A stretch of 64,000 bases of DNA from positions 35,805 through 99,804 of the forward strand of contig JBBDHV010000035.1 of assembly GCA_040880725.1 (NCBI GenBank), read 5' to 3'. Below the pieces are notes generated by a model that was not told where the DNA came from, did not search any database, and was given only the letters and a program-made list of their open reading frames with translations. The translations under genes and the position numbers were made by a program. Position 1 is the stretch's first letter; every line of letters begins with the position of its first letter. The DNA comes from DATHWB01 sp040880725. Its GTDB lineage: Bacteria > Actinomycetota > Acidimicrobiia > Spongiisociales > ZC4RG35. Of this stretch, positions 17,113-24,647 are shown piece by piece.

Positions 17113-17359
17113 CCAGGTCCTCGGCGCCGGGACGGCCCACATACGGGCAGTGGCGGCACGCGGTGTCACAGCAGTACCCACGGTCCCACAGGTACTTCGC
17201 CGAGAAGACCAGTAGCCCCGTTGCCGGGTCCCGATAGCCGTAGGTGTCGAGTGCGATGGATCGCTCGTGTGCCGCCATCGCCTCGTCGTAGAGCGGATGA
17301 TCCGGTGAGAACCGCGTCGGCTCCGGAACACGCCGCTCGGCGGGGAGCGGTTCCTTCAC
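17093..17359 (-). CDS. Small Cys-rich DUF5522 protein
   Basis: An 88-residue protein. The GTG at 17359 overlaps the stop codon of the MttB-like gene as GTGA, which decides the start. The segment YRDPATGLLVFSAKYLWDRG followed by YCCDTACRHCPY is the DUF5522 signature. The four close cysteines (CC-x3-C-x2-C) look like a metal or Fe-S site, but the family has no assigned function. Co-translation with an MttB-family methyltransferase is the only functional hint. Confidence 0.8.
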   Translation of the reverse strand: MKEPLPAERRVPEPTRFSPDHPLYDEAMAAHERSIALDTYGYRDPATGLLVFSAKYLWDRGYCCDTACRHCPYVGRPGAEDLVSLRRV

Positions 17360-18912
17360 GATTCCGGGGCCGCTCCCCCGGCGGCAACCCGGCGACCGAC
17401 GAAGTCGTCGAGTTCCGCCACCAGCGCATCGTCGATGTCCGGCGGCTCGAAGTCGCTCACCACCTGCTTCCACACCCGATTGGCCCGCGCGGTGGCATCG
17501 AGGGCGCCGTCGTCGGTCCATCGGCCGAAATTCGACCAGTCCGAGACAATCGGCTGATAGAAGGCGGTGTCGTAGCGTGACATCGTGTGCGGCGAGTCGA
17601 AGAAGTGACCACCCGGGCTCACCGCCGCGATGGCGTCGTACGCCAGCGGATCGTCGTCGACCGCAACGCCCGCAAAGACCTCGGCGAGCATCTGCAACAC
17701 CTCGACGTCGAGGATGAACTTTTCGGGTGAGGCGGAGAGACCGCCCTCCATCCAACCGGCCGCGTGCAACACCATGTTCGCTCCGCCGAGCGTCGTGCCG
17801 AAGAGACTCATGAACCCCTCGTACGTCGCCTGGGCATCGACGACGTTCGACGCGTTCGGTCCCGACGAGCGCCAAGGCATCCCGACATGTCTCGCCAGTT
17901 GACCACTGCCCAGGGCGGCAAGCACGCCTTCCGGTGTTCCGAATGCCGGAGAGCCCGACCGCATGTCGACGTTCGACGTGAACGCCCCGTACATCTGCGG
18001 GGCACCGGGGCGTACGAGCTGGCCGAGGGTGATCGCCGCCAGGGCTTCGGCGTGCTGAAGCACGAGGGCTCCGGCGATCGTCACCGGCGCCATCGCCCCG
18101 GCCAGGGTGAACGGGGTGATGACGGCCACCTGGTTCGCCGCCGCGAAGTCGATGATTCCCCGGCACATGGGGATGTCCAGCTGGCGGGGCGAGTTGGTGT
18201 TGATCACCGTGTAGCAGCGATGGGCTGTGTCGAACTCGTTCCGACCGATCGACGCGGCGATCGACAGCATCGCGAAACAGTCTTCGACCTGCGGACCGCC
18301 GCGGGCGTACACGAACGGGACCTTGTCCGAGAGAGTCAGCATCGCCCGGGTGGAGGCGTAGTGACGGATGCTGATGCCGAGATCCTGGGGCTCCACGCAC
18401 GGGGCGAGCATGTGAACCACGTCGAAGGCTTGCGCGAGCTTCGTGAAGAGCTCGAAGTCCGCCAGCGTCCCCGGTCGCTTTCCTCCGTCGAGATCCATGA
18501 TGTGCGGGGGTCCGCCCACCGGAAGAAACGCCACGGAGTCACCTCCGAACACAACGTCGCGTTCGCCGGTCCGCGACGTCATCTCGAACCGCTCGGGCGC
18601 CGAGGCGAGCGCCGCCGTCACGATGTCGCGATCGATCCGCACCATCAAGTCGTCGCCGACGCGGCATCCCGCATCGCCATAGACCGTGCGAGCCTCAGGC
18701 AGGAGGACGCGTACTCCGTGTTCGGCGAGCAGGTCGAGTGCCCGATCATGGATGGCCGCGATCTGATCGTCCGGAAACGCCCCGGCGGGCGGAATCGGAT
18801 TCCGAAGCCTTCGGTACTTCTCCGTGGAGCGACCGGTGGTACGGGATCGACCGGTCTGGCCGCGCCGGCGCCGGCGCGGCTGGGATTCCTGGTCGGGGCC
18901 GTCGAGTTGCAT
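17356..18912 (-). CDS. MttB/COG5598-family corrinoid-dependent methyltransferase homologue
   Basis: A 518-residue protein from the ATG at 18912 (MQLDGPDQE), followed by a strongly basic Arg-rich stretch (about residues 12-35) that is common at the N-terminus of this family. The TIM-barrel body includes ALDLLAEHGVRVLLPEAR, GGPPHIMDLDGGKRPG, a VEPQDLGISIRHY segment and GGHFFDSPHTMSRYDTAFY near the end. The reading frame has no internal amber codon, so it is a non-pyrrolysine member, like the betaine methyltransferases MtgB and MtcB. Those enzymes demethylate quaternary amines onto a corrinoid protein; no corrinoid protein gene is in this window. It is divergent from the importer and sarcosine-oxidase-like operon, suggesting a methylated amine substrate. 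Confidence 0.85.
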   Translation of the reverse strand: MQLDGPDQESQPRRRRRGQTGRSRTTGRSTEKYRRLRNPIPPAGAFPDDQIAAIHDRALDLLAEHGVRVLLPEARTVYGDAGCRVGDDLMVRIDRDIVTAALASAPERFEMTSRTGERDVVFGGDSVAFLPVGGPPHIMDLDGGKRPGTLADFELFTKLAQAFDVVHMLAPCVEPQDLGISIRHYASTRAMLTLSDKVPFVYARGGPQVEDCFAMLSIAASIGRNEFDTAHRCYTVINTNSPRQLDIPMCRGIIDFAAANQVAVITPFTLAGAMAPVTIAGALVLQHAEALAAITLGQLVRPGAPQMYGAFTSNVDMRSGSPAFGTPEGVLAALGSGQLARHVGMPWRSSGPNASNVVDAQATYEGFMSLFGTTLGGANMVLHAAGWMEGGLSASPEKFILDVEVLQMLAEVFAGVAVDDDPLAYDAIAAVSPGGHFFDSPHTMSRYDTAFYQPIVSDWSNFGRWTDDGALDATARANRVWKQVVSDFEPPDIDDALVAELDDFVGRRVAAGGAAPES

Positions 18913-19061
18913 CAGACGCGATCGTATGCATGCCAATCGCGTGCGGAACAGGATTCGTCGATTCACCGGCCTCCGGCACCGGTGCTCACCTAGAGTCCCC
19001 CGGGCGGGAGTCGCAATCCACGGACGGTTTCGACCCGCCATGCCCTACGAAAAGAGGAGAC

Positions 19062-20774
19062 ATGGGCGATACCAACAAGCGCTTCGACGAGATTCGCGAC
19101 GAATCGACCGATGCCGAGAAGGCACTCATCGACGAATACATGGCGCGGCGCCTGAGCCGGAGAGATTTCATCCGCCGCGGCTCGATGGCCGGAATGTCAT
19201 TGCCGGCTCTCGGATTCATCGCGGCCTGCGGGGATGGCGATGGTGCAGAAGACGCCACCACCACGACCGAGCCGGGGGACACCGGCACCACCGTCGGCGA
19301 GGACACCACCACCACGACCGAGGCGATGTCCGACGATCCGATCACGGTTCGGATCGGTTTCGGCGCACCCGCGGGAGTCGTCGATCCGGTACTCATCAAC
19401 GACGAGGGGCGCATCCAGTTCATCAGCCTGATCGCTGACACGCTGACCTTCTCGAGTGCGACCGGTCTGCGTCCCGCGCTTGCCGAGAGCTGGGAACCCA
19501 ACGACGACGGCACCCAGTGGACGTTCACGCTGCGCGAGGGCGCAATGTACAACGACGGCACGCCGGTCACCGCGGATGATGTGGTGGCGACATTCGAGGG
19601 GATCGCCGGGGGCAACGCCGCTTCCGCCCTGGGAACGGGAGCACTCCCGCCTGGCGGCACGGTCGCCGTCGACGAGCGGACCGTCCAGTTCAATCTCGAT
19701 GCTCCGGTCGGTGCCTTCCCGTACATCGTCAGCTCCGACAACTACAACGCAGTCATCCTTCCCCGGTCCTATTGGGACTCCTACGCGGAAGGGTCGTACG
19801 AGTCGAGCTTCCCGGGCACGGGACCGTTCATGGTCGAGGACTTCACCCCGGGCCAGGGCGCGGTCTTGGTGCGCAACGAGAACTACTGGGGTCCGACCGT
19901 CGTTCCCGATCGTGTCGAGGTGACATTCTTCGCAGACGATTCGGCGATGATCTCGGCGTTCCAGGAGGGCCGTCTCGATGTGATTCCTTCCTTCTCGGCG
20001 GCGAACGGGCAGGCACTGCTGAACGATCCAAACGTCCAGATCGGCGTCATCGAGACGTCCGAGCACCGGCAGGTCCACATGAACACGCAGGAAGGTCTCT
20101 TCGCAGACAAGCGCGTGCGGCAGGCGCTCGCATTTGCGGTCAATCGCCAGGCCATGGTCGACGGGCTGCTGGCGTCGAACGGTTCGCTCGGCAACGACCA
20201 CCCCATCGCCACGCTGCACCCCGGATACGACCCCGATGCCGTCGAGCAGAAGGCCGAGGACCTCGACACGGCCAACGCCTTGATCGACGAAGCCGGTGTG
20301 CGCGGTGCGGAAGTCACATTGAACGCGCTCGCATTCGAAGAGATCGAACTGCTTGCACAGTTGATCCAGGGGGCGGCCGCACAGATCGGGATCACGATCG
20401 ACATCCAGGTCGATGACGCCGGCACGTACTACGAGAACTACTGGCTCGACTCGACGCTGGGGATCACGAACTACGGACACCGCGGTGTGGCCAACGTGTT
20501 CCTGGGGGCGCCGCTCCGCAGCGACGGGACCTGGAACTCGGCCAAGTTCAACAATCCCGAATACGACGCCCTCGTCGACGCATTCGTCGCCGAGACCGAC
20601 GAGGCCGCCCAACGCGAACTGGGGGGACAAATCCAGGCGTTGTTGTGGGATGAAGTGCCGATGATCATCCCGTATTTCATCTCGAACAACTCCGCCACGC
20701 GGATGGGGACCACCGGTCTCGAGACGACGGGCATGGGTCATGTCGTGATCACCGAACTGATCGTCGGCGGCTGA
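19062..20774 (+). CDS. Peptide-type ABC transporter substrate-binding lipoprotein, Tat-exported
   Basis: A 570-residue SBP_bac_5 family protein. The ATG at 19062 follows the strong site AGAGGAGA (19053-19060). The N-terminus carries a twin-arginine signal, RRLSRRDFIRRGS, ending GFIAAC, with the lipidated Cys at residue 56. A Thr/Glu-rich linker (about 65-95) tethers the binding domain. The mature part has the family order: FISLIADTLTFSSATG, ALAESWEPNDDGTQWTF, and FADKRVRQALAFAVNRQAMV. The family includes peptide, nickel, opine and glutathione binders; here co-operonic sarcosine-oxidase-like genes suggest an N-methylated amine or small peptide (inference). Confidence 0.9.
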   Translation: MGDTNKRFDEIRDESTDAEKALIDEYMARRLSRRDFIRRGSMAGMSLPALGFIAACGDGDGAEDATTTTEPGDTGTTVGEDTTTTTEAMSDDPITVRIGFGAPAGVVDPVLINDEGRIQFISLIADTLTFSSATGLRPALAESWEPNDDGTQWTFTLREGAMYNDGTPVTADDVVATFEGIAGGNAASALGTGALPPGGTVAVDERTVQFNLDAPVGAFPYIVSSDNYNAVILPRSYWDSYAEGSYESSFPGTGPFMVEDFTPGQGAVLVRNENYWGPTVVPDRVEVTFFADDSAMISAFQEGRLDVIPSFSAANGQALLNDPNVQIGVIETSEHRQVHMNTQEGLFADKRVRQALAFAVNRQAMVDGLLASNGSLGNDHPIATLHPGYDPDAVEQKAEDLDTANALIDEAGVRGAEVTLNALAFEEIELLAQLIQGAAAQIGITIDIQVDDAGTYYENYWLDSTLGITNYGHRGVANVFLGAPLRSDGTWNSAKFNNPEYDALVDAFVAETDEAAQRELGGQIQALLWDEVPMIIPYFISNNSATRMGTTGLETTGMGHVVITELIVGG

Positions 20775-20785
20775 GGATCCTGATC

Positions 20786-20817
20786 GGGCCTGGGTAGTCC
20801 CGCGGCTCCCCAGGCCC
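20786..20817 (+). terminator. Intra-operon hairpin after the binding-protein gene
   Basis: GGGCCTGGG (20786-20794) pairs perfectly with CCCAGGCCC (20809-20817) across a 14-base loop, between the binding-protein stop and the first permease start. No T-tract follows. Hairpins here often raise the amount of binding-protein message over the rest of the operon; that role is inference. Confidence 0.5.
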
Positions 20818-20829
20818 CAGGCGAACGCA

Positions 20830-21783
20830 ATGCTCCGATTTCTCCTCAGACGTCTGGGACTGGCCCTGGTGAGTCTGTGGCTTCTGAGCGTGCTCGTGTT
20901 CACCGGCACCAACCTCCTCCCCGGCAACGTGGGGCGCCGCATCCTCGGGCCTTTCGCCACACAGGAGTCCGTCGATCTCCTGAACGCCCGGCTGGGCACC
21001 GACCGTCCCCTGCTCACGCAGTACTTCGACTACATCGGAGGGGTGCTGACAGGTGATTTGGGCACTTCGGTGTCGTTCGCCCGGCCCGTCACAGAGCTCC
21101 TCGGTACCGCACTGGCGAACTCGACGAAGCTCGCGCTGCTCGCATTTGTGATTGTCGTCCCCCTCTCGATCCTGGGCGGAGTGATCGCGGCGTTGAAGCG
21201 CGGCACTCTGGTCGATCGCTCGATCACCGTCTTCGGCCTGTCGGCCACCGTCATTCCCGAGTTCGTCTCGGGAATCGTCGTCATCGTCGTCTTCGCCATC
21301 ACTCTCGGGTGGCTGCCTGGCGGAGCACAGGCCCCCGCCGGATCCGGGCTATTCCAACAGATCCGCTATTTGATTCTTCCCGCCATCCCCCTCGTGCTGG
21401 TGTTGTTCGGATATATCGCCCGGATCACTCGGGCGGGCATGATCGATGCCCTCGACGCCGACTACACCCGCACCGCGATCCTGAAGGGGCTTCCACGACG
21501 GACGGTGATCCGCCGGCATGTGATGCGCAACGCCCTCCTTCCCACAATCGCCGTCGTGGCCACCCAGGTCGGCTACTTGTTCGGCGGACTTGTCGTCGTG
21601 GAAGTGCTCTTCAATTACCAGGGTGTCGGGCGGCTGATATTCGACGCCGCCCAGAAGGCGGACTTCCCGCTTCTTGCCGGCGGAGTCCTGGTGATCGGCG
21701 TGATCTTCCAGGTCGCCACGTTGGTCGCAGACACCATGTACGGCGTGCTGAACCCGCGGGTTCGTCTGGGAGCCGAGTCGTGA
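20830..21783 (+). CDS. ABC transporter permease, DppB family
   Basis: A 317-residue permease with six predicted transmembrane segments, starting MLRFLLRRLGLALVSLW as DppB/OppB proteins do. The N-terminal TNLLPGNVGRRILG and the LTGDLGTSVSF segment are family features. The cytoplasmic loop DALDADYTRTAILKGLPRRTVIRRH is the EAA-type ATPase-docking region, and GYLFGGLVVVEVLFNYQGVGRL is the usual DppB C-terminal signature. The stop overlaps the next gene's GTG by 4 bases. Confidence 0.92.
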   Translation: MLRFLLRRLGLALVSLWLLSVLVFTGTNLLPGNVGRRILGPFATQESVDLLNARLGTDRPLLTQYFDYIGGVLTGDLGTSVSFARPVTELLGTALANSTKLALLAFVIVVPLSILGGVIAALKRGTLVDRSITVFGLSATVIPEFVSGIVVIVVFAITLGWLPGGAQAPAGSGLFQQIRYLILPAIPLVLVLFGYIARITRAGMIDALDADYTRTAILKGLPRRTVIRRHVMRNALLPTIAVVATQVGYLFGGLVVVEVLFNYQGVGRLIFDAAQKADFPLLAGGVLVIGVIFQVATLVADTMYGVLNPRVRLGAES

Positions 21784-22628
21784 CCATCGCCAGTGTGACT
21801 CGAACGCAGCGTCGTAACCAGTTGCTGCGCTCTGCCACCTTCTGGGTGGGAGGAACCATCACCCTCACCTGGATCGTGTTCGCCATCTTCGGCGATTTCA
21901 TCACCCAGTATGAGCCGGCGGGCTCGCCGACCGACATCCTCAACCGCCTCGCTCCACCGTCGTCCGAGCACCTCATGGGGACCGACTCGCTGGGACGCGA
22001 TGTGCTGAGCCGACTGCTCGCCGGGGCGCGGCAGGTGCTCATCATCGCCCCGTTGGCAACGCTCATCGGGACGATGGCCGGAACCGCACTGGGGCTGGTG
22101 ACCGGCTACTTCGGCGGGTGGATCGATGAAGTCACTTCCCGCATCCTGGACGCCTTCCTGTCGATCCCGCTCATCATCACTGCCATGCTCGTCCTCGCTG
22201 CGGTCGGACCAACGACAGTGGGCGTGATCCTCGTGATCGGTCTCGTCTTCACGCCGATCATCGCTCGGACGGTGCGGGCGTCGACCCTGTCTGAAGCGCG
22301 TCTCGACTATGTCACCGCTGCCAAACTCCGAGGTGAAGGCCCGCTCCACATCATGTTCATCGAGATCCTCCCGAACGTCATGGGTCCGATCATCGTCGAA
22401 TTCACCGTGCGACTCGGATATGCGATCTTCACGACACTCGCGCTGTCGTTCCTGGGCTTCGGCGGCGATCCTTCGGTCCCCGACTGGGGGCAGTCGATCT
22501 CGGACCACTACGTCTTCTTGAGCGGGGACATCTGGTGGCCGACGCTTTTTCCCGCCTTGGCCATCGCCTCGCTGGTGGTTGGGGTCAATCTGCTCGCAGA
22601 TGCAATCGCACAGGTCTTCGAGACGTGA
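21780..22628 (+). CDS. ABC transporter permease, DppC family
   Basis: A 282-residue permease from the GTG at 21780, which overlaps the upstream stop codon as GTGA. After the first membrane segment comes HLMGTDSLGRDVLSRLLAGAR, the DppC/OppC signature. The EAA loop reads SEARLDYVTAAKLRGEGPLHIMFIEILPN. About six membrane helices are present. It forms a heterodimeric channel with the preceding permease. Confidence 0.92.
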   Translation: MTIASVTRTQRRNQLLRSATFWVGGTITLTWIVFAIFGDFITQYEPAGSPTDILNRLAPPSSEHLMGTDSLGRDVLSRLLAGARQVLIIAPLATLIGTMAGTALGLVTGYFGGWIDEVTSRILDAFLSIPLIITAMLVLAAVGPTTVGVILVIGLVFTPIIARTVRASTLSEARLDYVTAAKLRGEGPLHIMFIEILPNVMGPIIVEFTVRLGYAIFTTLALSFLGFGGDPSVPDWGQSISDHYVFLSGDIWWPTLFPALAIASLVVGVNLLADAIAQVFET

Positions 22629-22641
22629 GAGAGTTGCCGAC

Positions 22642-24642
22642 ATGACCGACACCCGCACCGTCGACGCCGTTCTCTCGGTCGAAGACCTCCGGATGGAGTA
22701 CCGGGTCGGCACGGAATGGAAGAAAGCGATCCGCGGGGTGTCCTTCGACATCCCCCGCGGCAAGACCTTCGGTCTCGTTGGCGAGTCGGGCTGCGGCAAG
22801 TCGACCATCGCCATGGCGCTGATGCACTACCTGCCGCGCAACGGACGGATCAGCGGCGGAACGATCCGCATGGGTGGACGCGACATCACCGAATTGAGCG
22901 AACGCGAACTCCGCCAACTCCGGATTCATCGGCTGTCGATGGTCTACCAGGACCCGATGACGTCGCTGAATCCGTCGATCCGTATCGGACGCCAGCTCGC
23001 CGAGGTCTTCGAACTGCTCGATGAGCCGGCGGACACGATCCGCGACAGCGTGCTGGCCGTGCTCGAGCAGGTGAAGATCGCCGATCCCGAGTCGGTGATG
23101 CGGCGTTACCCCCACCAGCTCTCCGGTGGGATGCTGCAACGGGTCGTGATCGCCATGGCCATTGCCGCCCGTCCCGAGTTACTGATTCTCGACGAACCCA
23201 CCACCGGTCTCGATGCCACGGTCGAAGCCGAGGTCCTCGACCTGGTCTCGGCACTGCGGGACGAAGTCGGGACGTCGGTGCTGTTCATCTCTCACTCCCT
23301 GGCGGTGATTCGCAAGATGTGTGACGTCACGGGTGTGCTCTACGCGGGGCGCATCGTGGCGTACGGGCCCACCGAGCAGATCTTCACCGACCCGCGCCAT
23401 CCCTACACGGTGGGCCTTCTCCGATGTCTGCCCGGTAGCAGCGGCTTGGAGGGGCGCCAGACACTCGACACCATCCCCGGCTTCCTCCCTCCCCTGGGCG
23501 CGGCACTCCCGGGCTGTGTGTACGTCGAGCGCTGCGCCATCGCCGAGGACATCTGTCACACAGACGAACCCGCGCTGCTCGAAGTCGGACCGGAGCGGTT
23601 CTCGCGCTGTCACTTTCACGAGCGGGCGCCTGACCTCCCTCGCAACGAGCCCGTCGCGTCGATGGCCGTGCCGGCAGGTGACGTACTGCTCTCGATCCGG
23701 GGTGCGTCGAAGACCTTCGAGCAGGACGGAAAGCCGGTCTACGCCCTCGTCGACGTCAACCTGGACATCAAACAGGGTGAGACGCTGGCGCTGGTCGGAG
23801 AGTCGGGCTCGGGCAAGACGACCCTCGCAAAGATCATCCTCGGTATCCATGTTCCCGACGAGGGGACGCTCATCACCCTGGGTGGAGTCGAGGTACCCCC
23901 GGCGGTCGAGGACCGCGACGACGAACAGTTCCATGCCCTGCAGATGGTGTTCCAGAACCCGGATTCGGCGCTGAATCGACGCCATTCGATCCGTCGGATC
24001 ATCGGCAGGGCGGTGGAGATCCTCAAGCCGGGCGCCAACGTCAAAGTGCGGGTCGACGAGCTCATGGCATCGGTGCGGGTCGGTGTCCAACTGCTGTCGG
24101 TGAAGCCCCGGCAGCTGTCGGGTGGACTGAAACAGCGCGTGGCGATCGCCCGGGCGTTCGCCGGGTCGCCGAAGGTCGTGGTGTGTGACGAGCCGACGTC
24201 TGCGCTCGACGTGTCCGTCCAGGCCGCCATCCTCAACCTCCTCTCCGAACTCCAACACGACGAGCGTGTGTCGTATCTGTTCATCAGCCATGACCTGTCG
24301 GTGGTGCGGTACGTGGCGGATCGAGTCGCAGTGCTGTACCTCGGCCGGCTGATGGAAGTGGGGACGTCAGCACGAATCTTCACCGGCCCGCACCATCCGT
24401 ACACCGAGGCGCTGCTCTCGGCGTCGCCGGAACTGGAGGATGACCGCCGCATTCGTCTCGGGGGCGAGATTCCCTCGGCATCGGACCCACCACCGGGTTG
24501 CGTCTTCCAGACCCGCTGTCACCGCAAGATCGGGGAGATCTGCGAGACGGAAGAACCTCCACTGGTCGAGGCCGAAGACGGCTACGAAATTCGCTGCCAC
24601 ATCCCCGTGGACGAATTGCGCCGTCTGCAGGCCGTCACCTGA
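22642..24642 (+). CDS. Fused dipeptide-type ABC ATPase (DppD-DppF in one chain)
   Basis: A 666-residue protein with two nucleotide-binding domains. The first has Walker A GESGCGKST (47-55), signature LSGGMLQRVVIAMAI and an oligopeptide/dipeptide C-terminal extension with cysteines (PGCVYVERCAIAEDIC). The second has Walker A GESGSGKTT from residue 386, signature LSGGLKQRVAIARAF and its own Cys-containing extension (PPGCVFQTRCHRKIGEIC). Such extensions belong to Dpp/Opp ATPases and can hold an Fe-S cluster. Fusion of the two ATPases gives a fixed 1:1 pair. The ATG at 22642 is 13 bases after the permease stop. Confidence 0.93.
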   Translation: MTDTRTVDAVLSVEDLRMEYRVGTEWKKAIRGVSFDIPRGKTFGLVGESGCGKSTIAMALMHYLPRNGRISGGTIRMGGRDITELSERELRQLRIHRLSMVYQDPMTSLNPSIRIGRQLAEVFELLDEPADTIRDSVLAVLEQVKIADPESVMRRYPHQLSGGMLQRVVIAMAIAARPELLILDEPTTGLDATVEAEVLDLVSALRDEVGTSVLFISHSLAVIRKMCDVTGVLYAGRIVAYGPTEQIFTDPRHPYTVGLLRCLPGSSGLEGRQTLDTIPGFLPPLGAALPGCVYVERCAIAEDICHTDEPALLEVGPERFSRCHFHERAPDLPRNEPVASMAVPAGDVLLSIRGASKTFEQDGKPVYALVDVNLDIKQGETLALVGESGSGKTTLAKIILGIHVPDEGTLITLGGVEVPPAVEDRDDEQFHALQMVFQNPDSALNRRHSIRRIIGRAVEILKPGANVKVRVDELMASVRVGVQLLSVKPRQLSGGLKQRVAIARAFAGSPKVVVCDEPTSALDVSVQAAILNLLSELQHDERVSYLFISHDLSVVRYVADRVAVLYLGRLMEVGTSARIFTGPHHPYTEALLSASPELEDDRRIRLGGEIPSASDPPPGCVFQTRCHRKIGEICETEEPPLVEAEDGYEIRCHIPVDELRRLQAVT

Positions 24643-24647
24643 TCGCA

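Noticed and set aside
18913..19041. N-terminal extension of the MttB-like protein
   Set aside because: The extra residues lie in the divergent promoter region and lack family similarity; the ATG at 18912 gives the usual start before an Arg-rich stretch.
20786..20817. Counting the hairpin after the binding-protein gene as a fourth copy of the structured repeat family
   Set aside because: It shares a CCTGGG run but lacks the outer GAACC arms and the central palindrome, so it is treated as an ordinary intra-operon hairpin.
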